Shown: piece by piece, positions 22,092 to 29,587 of the stretch
Layout of the letters: the number at the start of each line of letters is the position of its first letter
Numbering within the stretch: the stretch's first letter is position 1
Assembly: GCA_964374095.1 (NCBI GenBank)
Contig: CAYJXJ010000042.1
Coordinates: forward strand, 1-29,587
Length of the DNA: 29,587 nucleotides
Direction of reading: 5' to 3'
Source: CAYJXJ01 sp964374095
Lineage (GTDB): Bacteria > Elusimicrobiota > Elusimicrobia > UBA1565 > UBA9628
Notes under the pieces: model-generated
Database searches by the model: none
Told to the model about the DNA's origin: nothing
The model's input: the letters and a program-made list of their open reading frames with translations, nothing else
Program-made: the position numbers and the translations under genes

Positions 22092-23150
22092 CTACGGAGA
22101 TGGTTCCCGGGGCGCCAAGTAGCCCTTGCCCGGCCCGTTGATGACGCCGGGGTCGGGTCGGCTGGCGAAGAGGGTCGTGCCGGAGGCCACGTCCCATATC
22201 CGGATGGTCTTGTCCCAGCTTCCGGTGGCCGCCTTCCCTCCATCATGCGAAAAAGCCGCGGACTTGACGGCTGATCCGTGACCTTTCCATGTGGCCAGGA
22301 GAATTCCGCTCGCCGCGTCCCATAGTTTGACGAGGCCGTCGGCGCCGACCGACAGGGCCCTTCGAGCATCGGGCGAGAGGGCCAAGCCGTGCACGGTTCC
22401 CGCATGCGCCTTCCAGGCGTTCCGGGAGTCGCAGTTCGCCGCGTCCCACCTTCGTATGCTTCCATCCTCGCCGGCGGAGATGACCGCCGCTCCGTCGGGA
22501 GACAGCGCCACGGAGGTGACGCCCCTTTCATGACCCCGGCAGACGGCGAGGGGCTTCCCCGTTGCGGTGTCCCAAATGCGCACGGTGCGGTCCCAGCCGC
22601 CCGTGGCGGCGCGGCGGCCGGAGCGGTCAAGGGAAAGCGAGCTGATTTCCCCGGAGTGAGCCGGCCATTGGGCCAACTGCCTCCGCCGCGGAAGGTCCCA
22701 GAGCCGGAGGGTCCCATCCCATCCCGCGGAGATCAGCCGCCGGCCGCCGGCCAGGAAGGACAGGGCCGCCACGGGCCCGGCGTGACCCTTGAGAACATCC
22801 GCTTGCAGTCCGGCGGAGGAGTCCCAGATACGGATGAGCCCATCCCAGCCGGCGGTGACGAAATGACGGCCATCGGGCGCGACGGCTCCGCAGAGTATGC
22901 CTTCCGGCCCGCCGATCAGAGATTTCCGGATTCGGCCCGATTTCACGTCCCAGAGGATGAGGATATCTCCGGCGTCGCCGGAAAGCAGATTGCGGCCGTC
23001 CGGAAAGAACACGACAGCGTTGACCACGTGGCCGTGGCCGGCGCGGGCGGGAATGCTCCTGGCGGGCGATCCCGCCTTAGCGGCGGCTCCGATGGCGACG
23101 GCCAAGGCCGCGAGGAGGGCTCGCACGCGCGGCCGGGTCCCCGCGCTCAC
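22092..23150 (-). CDS. Secreted WD40-repeat protein with seven blades
   Basis: A 352-residue protein starting at GTG 23150, chosen because it overlaps the upstream stop as GTGA and reveals a signal peptide: basic RPRVR, hydrophobic ALLAALAVAIGAAA and a likely cleavage after AKA. Longer frames from 23225 would overlap the upstream gene and bury the signal. Seven WD repeats follow, each ending in a WD-type dipeptide: ILILWD, LIRIWD, LRLWD, VRIWD, IRRWD, VKLWD and IRIWD. Seven blades make a complete beta-propeller. Such proteins are binding scaffolds; a periplasmic or surface role in organising glycan or protein partners is inferred. A short tail of about 20 residues follows the last blade. Confidence 0.88.
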   Translation of the reverse strand: MSAGTRPRVRALLAALAVAIGAAAKAGSPARSIPARAGHGHVVNAVVFFPDGRNLLSGDAGDILILWDVKSGRIRKSLIGGPEGILCGAVAPDGRHFVTAGWDGLIRIWDSSAGLQADVLKGHAGPVAALSFLAGGRRLISAGWDGTLRLWDLPRRRQLAQWPAHSGEISSLSLDRSGRRAATGGWDRTVRIWDTATGKPLAVCRGHERGVTSVALSPDGAAVISAGEDGSIRRWDAANCDSRNAWKAHAGTVHGLALSPDARRALSVGADGLVKLWDAASGILLATWKGHGSAVKSAAFSHDGGKAATGSWDKTIRIWDVASGTTLFASRPDPGVINGPGKGYLAPREPSP

Positions 23151-25018
23151 CGACGGGCCTCTCGTCCCGCCGCGAAGTCGTCGAGAAGCCTGCGCCAGCG
23201 TCTCGGCCAATCCGCCGTCGACCACGCGAAGCGACGGCAGAAGCGCTTGACCGCCTTGGCCCGCCGGGGATCTTCCATCCAGGACCGGGGAGAGGCGCGG
23301 TACGTCAGAAACTCGTCGCAGAGCCGCGCGGGATCACGGTGCATGACGCCGCACGCTTCGAGCTCGGCGAAGATGGGCGGAACACGCGGCAGCTCGCGGC
23401 CGGAGAATCGGGGCCAGATCGCCATGGTGGGAATGGAAGCCGCCAGGCACTCCGAGAAGCCGCTCGTCGGCCTGTCCCACAGCACCAGGCGGCATTGGTT
23501 CAGCATTTCGGGGGTCATCCCCTTGTCCAGGGAATCCAAATAGGTGTAATACGAGACTCCCAGGTCACGTAGCTCCAGCATCGTGAGGCTCAACAGCAAT
23601 TCCGTGGCATGATCGGCGGACTTGTGAAGTACGCGAATTCGGCGTTGAGCGGCTTGTGCGATGATCGCCTTCATCATCTCGGCGTGAGGGCGCAGGCTAT
23701 CGCTGCACACCGTCTCGGATCCCGATCCGGGCTTTGGAAAAAGGCTCAGATGGTCCGACATGAAGAGGATGTCGTGAGGTCGCGAATCGTACCGTCGCGA
23801 CAGTCTGCGGCGCCACATCTTGGCGCGTTCGAAGAGCCAGGGGCTGGGCATCGGAATGTGCTTGACCTTGAGCCCGGGGTCGGGGACCTTGAATTGTCGC
23901 CATCCTCGGGTGATGTAGCGATCGCATATGCAGAATTCGAGCTCGATGAGACTGCGTGCGTTGACGGTGCCCTGACCGCCGCCATGCTGCCAGCCGATGA
24001 CTTCCATGCCGAGGCAGCGAGCCGCCGCGACGGCATAGAACGAGGTTGTGCCGCCGATCTCCGCGGTGACCAACGGACGGTTCCTGTAGGGCGCGAGCAG
24101 GGCTTTCGTCCGTCCTAGCCGCCGCGGAATGTCTTCCAGAAGGTTGGGGGGCGTCATCGTCGCGAGAAAATCGGCGAAGATTTCGGGCGCCCGCCGGGTT
24201 ACGGTGGGAGACTCCACACCGGCGTTTTTCAGGAAACACCGCAGGACCTCGGCGAAGGAGGAATGTGCCTCCTTGAAGAGCCGCGCTCGCAGTTGCGGTT
24301 CGGGGGGGGCGGTTTCCCCGGTCAGCGAAGAGAAGTCGAGCCTGACCAATCCATCCCGGCCAAGAAACCCGCGACTCTCAAGGGGTTGGGTCTCGTAGGC
24401 CATTCCGTAGGTCGGAATGCTTCCTCGCCATGATGGCCTCACCGCCTCGAGCGACTTCGTTGCGAGATGATGGAGCTTCATTCGCATCTTGTCACGCAGG
24501 CCGATCATCCCGAAATTGTTGTTCAAGAATCCAGGGCGGGACTTGATCGGATAACAGGGGTCATCATAGGGCCAGGGCTTGACGGGAAGTTCCCAGAGTC
24601 CGGCAAGGATGCAAAGGATGGATTGATTGAAGCGCACCGAGTACGCCGACTCCAAGTCGAGGGCGTTGACATCGTTGGGAGTGCGGAGGGGGGGGGCCTC
24701 GGCGATCATCAACTCTCCCGGGCGGCGGACCCGGAGAAGGCGATCCAGACGCATGAGGCGGTCCAGGAAGATGTGCGAAAGCCGAACCAGCGTCGCACGC
24801 ATGAAAATCTGAGCCGCATTTTGGGGAATCTCCAAGAGGTTGGACAGGCGCGGCGAGATCGTGCTGATGAGGAACTCGTAGAGCCTGTGATAATGCCCGG
24901 TGAGCCCTTCAACCTCGTCGATCGTGAGATTGACCCCGGGGTGTTGTTCCGATGGGAAAAGCGACAAAACTTCGCCGGGCTCTTGGCGCGAAAAGGAGAC
25001 GACGGCGAGCTCAGGCAT
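23147..25018 (-). CDS. Large putative transferase, LIC12162-like
   Basis: A 623-residue soluble protein. The first 130 or so residues contain a helical segment (ATLVRLSHIFLDRLMRLDRL); the second half has AEIGGTTSFYAVAA, then IGWQHGGGQG (341-350), DILFMSDHL and, toward the end, LVLWDRPTSGFSECLAASIP, a layout like the GT-B donor half of the LIC12162 family of surface-polysaccharide transferases. The WQHGG and terminal SECLAASIP segments are the main basis for that resemblance; the typical N-terminal ETWP motif is not seen. Coding homopolymers C9 (plus G9 at 24688-24696) and C8 (24302-24309) lie in the frame. It is coupled to the WD40 gene by GTGA. Confidence 0.8.
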   Translation of the reverse strand: MPELAVVSFSRQEPGEVLSLFPSEQHPGVNLTIDEVEGLTGHYHRLYEFLISTISPRLSNLLEIPQNAAQIFMRATLVRLSHIFLDRLMRLDRLLRVRRPGELMIAEAPPLRTPNDVNALDLESAYSVRFNQSILCILAGLWELPVKPWPYDDPCYPIKSRPGFLNNNFGMIGLRDKMRMKLHHLATKSLEAVRPSWRGSIPTYGMAYETQPLESRGFLGRDGLVRLDFSSLTGETAPPEPQLRARLFKEAHSSFAEVLRCFLKNAGVESPTVTRRAPEIFADFLATMTPPNLLEDIPRRLGRTKALLAPYRNRPLVTAEIGGTTSFYAVAAARCLGMEVIGWQHGGGQGTVNARSLIELEFCICDRYITRGWRQFKVPDPGLKVKHIPMPSPWLFERAKMWRRRLSRRYDSRPHDILFMSDHLSLFPKPGSGSETVCSDSLRPHAEMMKAIIAQAAQRRIRVLHKSADHATELLLSLTMLELRDLGVSYYTYLDSLDKGMTPEMLNQCRLVLWDRPTSGFSECLAASIPTMAIWPRFSGRELPRVPPIFAELEACGVMHRDPARLCDEFLTYRASPRSWMEDPRRAKAVKRFCRRFAWSTADWPRRWRRLLDDFAAGREARR

Positions 25019-25051
25019 TCTTCACGCGACCTCGAAAATAATAGTGTGATT
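25019..25051 (-). promoter_or_regulatory. A/T-rich spacer with weak -10-like box
   Basis: Between the GT2 stop and the next ATG, the minus strand has TATTAT (25043-25038) in an A/T-rich setting that stands out from the genes. No matching -35 is seen. It could provide internal transcription of the transferase and WD40 genes. Confidence 0.25.
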
Positions 25052-25969
25052 TCAGCGCCATCCAGAGATGGCCCACTGCAAGGCTCGCCCGATGTTCTTA
25101 GGGTCGAGCGGAAATTCACTCAGCATCCTGGCAAGATAGTCGCGCTGTTGAATCGGTTCGGCGCCCGAGCTGATGAGCTGGCCCAGGGCCGAGCGATAGA
25201 CCGCCGCCAGGCGCCGGCGCATGCGAAGGCGCGCCCAGGGGCCGGGTCTCTCGCCGAAGCGCTCCTGGAAGTGCGCCCGCAGGAGTTGCTCGAGGTTCTT
25301 GTGATGGAGCTCGACGCGGGCGGAGGCCGAGTCCGCGCGCAGGGGGTATTCGGAGAGCACCCGGTCGATGAAGCGGAATTTAGCCGTGCGGCTTAAGCGC
25401 ATCCAGAAGTCGTAATCCTCGACGGTCGAGAGCGCGCGCTCCTCCCGAAAGCCACCGATGCCGAGCCCCTTTTCGCGGCGAAACACCGCCGCCGAGGGAG
25501 AGACCATGTTGGCGGTGAGCAGAAGCTGGTCATACATGTTCCGGCCCGCCGGTCCCTTGCGCATGACGGCGATCTCGCGGCCGTCCTTGGTCATTCTGAT
25601 GTGGTGGCCGACGAGGTCGGTCTCTGGGTGCCGGGCGAACTCGCTCATGACGAGGGCGAGCTTCTCCTCAAGCCAGAAGTCGTCATGGTCGAGTAGCGCG
25701 ATAAACGTCCCTTGCGCGGCGCGCATCCCGGCGTTGCGCGCGCCCGCGATGCCGCGGTTGGCTTGGCGCAGGACGCGGCCTCGAAGGCCATGATTCCTGA
25801 GATACCCCTCAGCGACCGAGGTCGTCGCGTCGGCCGAGCCGTCGTCGACGACGATGATCTCGTGGTCGGTGTAGGTCTGGGCGCGCACGGTGTCGAGCGT
25901 CTTCTCTAAGAATTCGGCGGCGTTGTAGGCCGGGATAACGACCGAGACCGCGGGGGGGACGGCGCTCAC
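25052..25969 (-). CDS. Family 2 glycosyltransferase
   Basis: A 305-residue GT-A enzyme. It begins SVVIPAYNAAEFLEKTLDTV and has VDDGS (41-45), then NRGIAGARNAGMRAAQG and LLDHDDFW (92-99), the DxD region that holds the metal and nucleotide-sugar, and VEDYDFWMRL in the acceptor-side helix. GT2 enzymes add sugars on the cytoplasmic face to a growing lipid-linked oligosaccharide. The frame extends upstream to 26374 but overlaps the reductase gene there; GTG at 25969, forming GTGA with the upstream stop, is preferred and gives a normal N-terminus. The sugar added is unknown. Confidence 0.93.
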   Translation of the reverse strand: MSAVPPAVSVVIPAYNAAEFLEKTLDTVRAQTYTDHEIIVVDDGSADATTSVAEGYLRNHGLRGRVLRQANRGIAGARNAGMRAAQGTFIALLDHDDFWLEEKLALVMSEFARHPETDLVGHHIRMTKDGREIAVMRKGPAGRNMYDQLLLTANMVSPSAAVFRREKGLGIGGFREERALSTVEDYDFWMRLSRTAKFRFIDRVLSEYPLRADSASARVELHHKNLEQLLRAHFQERFGERPGPWARLRMRRRLAAVYRSALGQLISSGAEPIQQRDYLARMLSEFPLDPKNIGRALQWAISGWR

Positions 25970-26874
25970 GCCTTGACCCGCATGCGATCGCGCATGAGGC
26001 GCAGGCCATCGTCGAGGGACACCGGCGCGACCCCCAGCTCCATCTGCATCCGGCGCGTCAGGAGAGTCGTGTTGGGCGGGCGCGGGGCGATATCGGGGAA
26101 CGCCGAGCTCTTGACCCGCTTGATCAGATTGGCGTCGAGGCCGAAAGCCTTGGCGATCTTCACCGCGAACTGCCAGCGGTTGACCGTGTCCTTGCCCGCC
26201 AAATGGATGATGCCTCCGGGTTTCTTGGAGGCCGCGGCCCACATCGCCCGCCCGCATTGATGATCGTAGAGCGGGTTCTCGAAGACGTCGTCGACCAGGC
26301 TGATCGCCTCGCCGCGCAGGAGCTTGTCGTAGATCCAGGTCGCGGTGTTGGGTCGTGTGACGACGTGGTTCCACCCGTACATGAGTATGGGCCGCACGAT
26401 AGTGTAGCGCGTCAATGTTTCCCGGACCAGGCGTTCGCAGTCGGCCTTGAGGCGTCCGTACTTATTGACCGGCGCGACCGGGTCGGCCTCGCCGTAGGGG
26501 GCGTTGCGGCCGTTGAAGACCGCGTTGGTCGAGACGTAGATCATGTGGCAGTCCGCGCGGCGGCAGGCCGAGCTGATGTTCAAGGTGCCGACCACGTTGG
26601 ACTCAAGGCTCTCGGCGTAGTGGCGCTCCACGTAGTCGACGCTCGCGATGCCGGCCGCGTGGACCACGGCGTCGAAGCGATGCCGGGAGAAGAGCCGGTC
26701 CACGGCCCTCTTGTCGCGGATGTCGAGGACCAGGTGCTTGGCGCGTGAGTCCTCGACCTCGTAGGGCCGCTGGTGGACGCCGAGGATGCGCCAGCCCTTG
26801 GGTGCGGTCTCCTCCATGCCCTTGCCGAGCAGGCCCGTCGAGCCGGTGATGAGGATGAGAGGGTGGGGCGGCAC
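25966..26874 (-). CDS. RmlD-like NAD(P)-dependent sugar-nucleotide reductase
   Basis: A 302-residue SDR protein with ITGSTGLLG (9-17), VHAAG (71-75), STNAVFNGRNAPYGE (115-129) and Y139-x3-K143 in the segment NKYGRLK. The STxxVFxG...PYxExD pattern is typical of the dTDP-4-dehydrorhamnose reductase group, which finishes dTDP-rhamnose by reducing the 4-keto group. No RmlA, RmlB or RmlC lies in this window, so the substrate may be another nucleotide-linked keto sugar. The start is GTG at 26874 with AGGAGA nine bases before it and one base after the stop of the ABC transporter gene. It is coupled to the GT2 gene. Confidence 0.87.
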   Translation of the reverse strand: MPPHPLILITGSTGLLGKGMEETAPKGWRILGVHQRPYEVEDSRAKHLVLDIRDKRAVDRLFSRHRFDAVVHAAGIASVDYVERHYAESLESNVVGTLNISSACRRADCHMIYVSTNAVFNGRNAPYGEADPVAPVNKYGRLKADCERLVRETLTRYTIVRPILMYGWNHVVTRPNTATWIYDKLLRGEAISLVDDVFENPLYDHQCGRAMWAAASKKPGGIIHLAGKDTVNRWQFAVKIAKAFGLDANLIKRVKSSAFPDIAPRPPNTTLLTRRMQMELGVAPVSLDDGLRLMRDRMRVKA

Positions 26875-26875
26875 G

Positions 26876-28603
26876 CTAGGTGCTCTCCTGGGTCTTGGCG
26901 CGGGTCAGGGACGCGAGCTCAAAGACCGTTTTTGGGACGGCGTCGTAGGTCGGAAGGTCGTGGGCGATCGCGATGACGAGCATCTGCCGGCCCAGGCGCG
27001 AGATTGTCTCCAGGAGCTCGCCGCGGTTCTTTGCGTCGAGGCCGTTGGTCACCTCGTCGAGGATGAGGCCGTCGGTGCGCTGGGCCAGCGCCCGGGCGAT
27101 GGCCAGGCGCCGTTTCTCGCCGCCGGAGAAGGCGCGGCCGGCCTCGGCGACGTCGCCGTCGAGGCCGCCCAGGGATTGGACGAAGGCCTCGGCGTCGGAT
27201 TCGCGCAGACAGCGCCAGAGCTCCGCATCCGCGAGGCGGGAGAGCGGGTCGAGGTTTTCGCGCACCGTCCCGCGGAAGAGATGGACGTCCTGGGTGACGT
27301 AGCCAAAACGCGGCCGATGGTCCCGGCCGTCGTGGGAGCGGCCCTCCGGGTCCACGTAGACGACGCGGCCCTCCGAGGGCTCGATGATGCCCGCGATGAG
27401 GTTGGCCAGGGTGGTTTTTCCCGCGCCGGAGGGTCCGGTAATGAGAAAAGTCGTTCCAGACGAGATCGCGAGATCGGCGCGGCTCAGCACCGTTCGGCCG
27501 TTGAAGGCGTAGGAGACCCCTTCCAGCCGCACCTCGCGCAGGGGCGCGGGGAGGGATTTCTTCGCGGGTTCGCGTCGCACGCGGAGCATGGCGAGGACCG
27601 CCGCAATCGAGCCCGAGAGGCGGGTGAGGTTTCCCAGCGCCGCGACCAGGTAGTTGAGGTGGTTCATGGCTCGGAAGCCCAGCACGCCCACCGAGCCCAG
27701 GGCGCCGGCTTCGAACGCCGCGCCGCCCCAGCGTCCCTTGAGCTCATAGGCTAGGAGAAACCCCGCCATCAAAATGGCTTGAAAGGACGTGATGACGCCG
27801 CCCATCCAGCCGATGGCGACCTCGGCGCGCGTGAGCTCATCCTGGCGCCGGAGGCCCGACTTGAGGTAGGGCGCGGTCTCGTCGGCGGCCTTGATTTGAA
27901 AAAGCCCCGTCAGGCGTTCCGTCACGTCGGCCGCGAAGTGCTGGCGCGACCGCACTTGCTCGTTGGAGAGGGTTGACTGCCGCGAGTAAAGGAACTTGAG
28001 GGCCCCCCAAGCCGGCAGGCCCACGAGTGCCATGAGCAGGCTGAGGCCGGGGGCGACGGCGAGGGCCAGGGCGCCGAGAATGGCGAAGGAGGCCAAGGCG
28101 TAAAAGGCCCGGTAAATGGACATGAAGAGCTTCGCGAAGGCGGAGGATTCCTCGGTTAGGGAGCCCACCCACCGGCCCACGTGCCCGTCGCGCAAGGCCT
28201 CCCACTCCCCAAAGAGCAGGGATTCCAGGCCCCGTTCCTGGACGCGTCGGCGGACTTCGGCCTGGAGGAGGCTCTCCAGGCCGCAGAGAAGGATGGTTCC
28301 CACGGCGCGAAGGAAAAACAACAGCGCCGTAACTCGCAGAATCGTGGGGAGGCTGTCATTGAGCCCCCACGACCGAAGCAGGTGGTCGGGAGAGAGCCGG
28401 CCCCCCGCATCCGCCAGGGCCGATCCCGAGGTGAAGACTTTCACGAGGAAAAGCCAGGCGGCCCCCTCGACAAGGGTCCCGGCCACGGTGAGGATGAAGT
28501 AGCCCGCGGTCCATCCCCAGAAGCAGGGTGAAAAAATCCTCGCAGCGCGCGCGATCTCGAGTGTTTCCCGGAGCGTGGAGGGGCCGGGCGTCGGGACGCT
28601 CAT
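26876..28603 (-). CDS. ABC half-transporter, lipid-linked glycan flippase type
   Basis: A 575-residue exporter with an N-terminal six-helix membrane domain (about 25-340) and a C-terminal ATPase: Walker A GPSGAGKT (390-397), Q-loop Q438, signature FSGGEKR (492-498), Walker B LILDEV with catalytic E517, and switch H548. Length and order match PglK/MsbA-type half-transporters that work as homodimers to flip lipid-linked oligosaccharides or export lipids. The setting among glycosyltransferases favours a glycan substrate. ATG at 28603 overlaps the upstream dioxygenase stop as ATGA. With the Wzx-like domain at 7085-9496 this locus encodes two potential flipping systems. Confidence 0.92.
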   Translation of the reverse strand: MSVPTPGPSTLRETLEIARAARIFSPCFWGWTAGYFILTVAGTLVEGAAWLFLVKVFTSGSALADAGGRLSPDHLLRSWGLNDSLPTILRVTALLFFLRAVGTILLCGLESLLQAEVRRRVQERGLESLLFGEWEALRDGHVGRWVGSLTEESSAFAKLFMSIYRAFYALASFAILGALALAVAPGLSLLMALVGLPAWGALKFLYSRQSTLSNEQVRSRQHFAADVTERLTGLFQIKAADETAPYLKSGLRRQDELTRAEVAIGWMGGVITSFQAILMAGFLLAYELKGRWGGAAFEAGALGSVGVLGFRAMNHLNYLVAALGNLTRLSGSIAAVLAMLRVRREPAKKSLPAPLREVRLEGVSYAFNGRTVLSRADLAISSGTTFLITGPSGAGKTTLANLIAGIIEPSEGRVVYVDPEGRSHDGRDHRPRFGYVTQDVHLFRGTVRENLDPLSRLADAELWRCLRESDAEAFVQSLGGLDGDVAEAGRAFSGGEKRRLAIARALAQRTDGLILDEVTNGLDAKNRGELLETISRLGRQMLVIAIAHDLPTYDAVPKTVFELASLTRAKTQEST

Positions 28604-29430
28604 CGGGTGTACCTCTTGAGGAACTTCTTCTCGATCTCGAGGTCCAGGCCCTGAACCGCGGGGCGCAGCGAGGTGACGGAAGGGAAAATCGTCGCGTTCA
28701 AGACTTCCCGGTGGGCGTCGCTGGGCTGGGAGGCGCGGTGGACGCCGTTGTTGTCGAAGATGATCACGGTGCCCGCGGGGCCCAGCGCGGGCTGGAGTTC
28801 CCGGCGGCCCTCGATCTCTTCCCGCGGTATGCGGGGGCCGTAACGGCCGAGTTCGGGGGCGAATCCCGTCTGAGTTCCCAGGGCATACACCAGCGGCCCC
28901 GACGCTTCGCCGAGAACGTCGGTCAAATAGACCATGACCTTGAGGCAGCCCGGGGGATAGTTGTCCCGGTGCCAGGCGTAGGAGCCGGCGTAGGCCTCGG
29001 GCACGGGTTGGGAGCGGTAGCAGACGAGGTCGCGGTAATAGTAGCGCGAGCGGTAGTAGGCGCGCAGGATGGGCGCGATCGCGGGGTCGACGGCGCGGTA
29101 GATGTCGAGGCGCTCGTGGTAGTTCTTGATGTGGAGGAAGTAGTACTTGTCGAAATCTTCGCGCGACACCGACGCAGCCTCGACGATGGCCTTGCCGTCC
29201 GGGCTCAGAAGCAGTTCGGCGGCGCGGGCGAAATCAAAGCGCCCGGAGTTGAGCCCCTGAATCGTTTCCAGCGCGGGCCCGGCCAAGAGCCCGGGCAAGA
29301 CCACGATCCCGTCCCGCCGCAGAGCCTTGGAGAACTCATTGGCCGGGGCCGCCTCCGGGTAGAGCGCCCGCGCTAGGGCCGCCCGGGCGCGGTAGCCCGC
29401 GGTGAGGGCTTTGCCGATGGCGTTGTCCAT
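28600..29430 (-). CDS. PhyH-type Fe(II)/2-oxoglutarate-dependent dioxygenase
   Basis: A 276-residue protein with the iron-binding facial triad H154-x-D156 in WHRDNYPPG and distal H231 in NNGVHRASQ; R241 in AHREVLNA is placed to bind 2-oxoglutarate. The helix-rich N-terminus and the overall size match the phytanoyl-CoA dioxygenase superfamily. Members hydroxylate lipids, amino acids or small metabolites; in glycan loci, hydroxylation of a sugar or its acyl group is plausible. ATG at 29430 is preceded by AGAGAAG at a workable distance, within a hairpin-forming leader. It is coupled to the ABC transporter gene by a 4-bp overlap. Confidence 0.9.
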   Translation of the reverse strand: MDNAIGKALTAGYRARAALARALYPEAAPANEFSKALRRDGIVVLPGLLAGPALETIQGLNSGRFDFARAAELLLSPDGKAIVEAASVSREDFDKYYFLHIKNYHERLDIYRAVDPAIAPILRAYYRSRYYYRDLVCYRSQPVPEAYAGSYAWHRDNYPPGCLKVMVYLTDVLGEASGPLVYALGTQTGFAPELGRYGPRIPREEIEGRRELQPALGPAGTVIIFDNNGVHRASQPSDAHREVLNATIFPSVTSLRPAVQGLDLEIEKKFLKRYTR

Positions 29431-29432
29431 TA

Positions 29433-29457
29433 GGCAACTTCTCTGTTGAAGGCTGCC
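29433..29457 (-). promoter_or_regulatory. Hairpin in the dioxygenase leader
   Basis: GGCA-x-CTTC (29433-29441) pairs with GAAG-xx-TGCC (29448-29457) across a 6-base loop. On the minus strand the hairpin ends two bases before the ATG at 29430 and includes the AGAGAAG ribosome site in its loop and 3' arm, so it could limit translation. No T tract follows it. Confidence 0.35.
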
Positions 29458-29490
29458 GTCAGGAATGGCGGCTCTAGAGGAGTCGTCACG

Positions 29491-29587
29491 TCAGGCCTTT
29501 CGGCCAATGAATTGGACATAGCCCTTGCCATAGAGGATCTGAGACAGCGGTTCGTCCCTGTCGAAGTGAAGCGGGGCGAAGAATTTC
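29491..29587 (-). CDS. 3' end of an unidentified gene (runs off the right edge)
   Basis: On the minus strand 31 codons are open from the window edge to a TGA at 29493-29491. The peptide includes HFDRDEPLSQILYGKGYVQF and ends IGRKA. Codon use matches the neighbouring genes. Short C-terminal ends of this kind, with YGxGxVQF and a basic finish, occur in some sugar methyltransferases, but too little is present for a call. It would be the gene directly upstream of the dioxygenase in the same direction, 60 bp away. Confidence 0.5.
   Translation of the reverse strand, partial: KFFAPLHFDRDEPLSQILYGKGYVQFIGRKA

Noticed and set aside
22389..27754. Plus-strand open frames 22389-23543, 24467-25396, 26203-26748 and 26786-27754
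   Set aside because: They are opposite the WD40, transferase, GT2, reductase and ABC transporter genes and carry no recognisable motif.
1..29587. tRNA, rRNA, CRISPR arrays, insertion sequences, integrase or phage genes
   Set aside because: No cloverleaf, rRNA-like sequence, regularly spaced repeats or transposase/integrase motifs were recognised when reading both strands.

Overview
The window is a high-GC bacterial segment with strong G/C preference at third codon positions. Genes are tightly packed and mostly on the minus strand, and many adjacent genes overlap by 1-8 bases (ATGA, GTGA, TTGA or TGATG junctions). Nearly every recognisable gene belongs to surface-glycan biosynthesis: membrane GT-C transferases, GT-B and GT2 transferases, sugar-nucleotide dehydrogenases and epimerases, a CMP-sugar synthetase, an aminotransferase, a flippase and an ABC exporter. 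I see no rRNA, tRNA, CRISPR array, transposase or integrase. The organism is probably a diderm from an under-cultured lineage; Elusimicrobiota or Omnitrophota would fit the style, but that is only a guess because no phylogenetic marker is present.

Layout, read in the direction of transcription on the minus strand from the right end. (1) 29587-22092: the 3' end of an unidentified gene, a PhyH-type Fe(II)/2-oxoglutarate dioxygenase, an ABC half-transporter of the lipid-linked-oligosaccharide flippase type, an RmlD-like reductase, a GT2 glycosyltransferase, a large LIC12162-like transferase and a secreted seven-bladed WD40 protein. (2) 22086-16757: a sugar-modification block in mixed orientation, with two Gfo/Idh/MocA oxidoreductases, a FemAB/GNAT-like acyltransferase, a DegT-type PLP aminotransferase and a CMP-acylneuraminate-type cytidylyltransferase. 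The oxidoreductase at 21220 diverges from the FemAB gene across a hairpin-rich spacer, and the aminotransferase and cytidylyltransferase diverge with starts only 9 bp apart. (3) 16729-13209: a small candidate secreted protein, then a radical SAM/SPASM protein, a GT-B-like protein and a zinc-ribbon methyltransferase, the last three behind a near-consensus extended -10 promoter. (4) 13208-12790: 419 bp of non-coding DNA with nested inverted repeats. (5) 12789-334: a GT39-like membrane protein, a LegB-like 4,6-dehydratase, an RMD-like reductase, a glycosyltransferase-flippase fusion, an ArnT-like GT39 transferase and three related multi-pass membrane proteins. (6) 333-1: a short gap with a poly-G tract and the 5' part of another minus-strand gene, possibly PilZ-like.

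Taken together the genes could make nucleotide-activated sugars (a CMP-linked acidic sugar, a deoxyhexose, an amino sugar), assemble and decorate a lipid-linked glycan (GTs, methyltransferase, dioxygenase, FemAB-like acyltransferase), flip it (Wzx-like domain and ABC exporter) and transfer residues on the periplasmic side (GT-C proteins). The most unusual points are the GT-flippase fusion, the trio of GT-C-like proteins sharing an FPN(R/H)GxxHF motif, a secreted WD40 propeller coupled to a cytoplasmic transferase, a possible AUA start in the cytidylyltransferase, a recurring AAATGGTA extended -10 box, and G/C homopolymer tracts of 8-9 in glycan genes.
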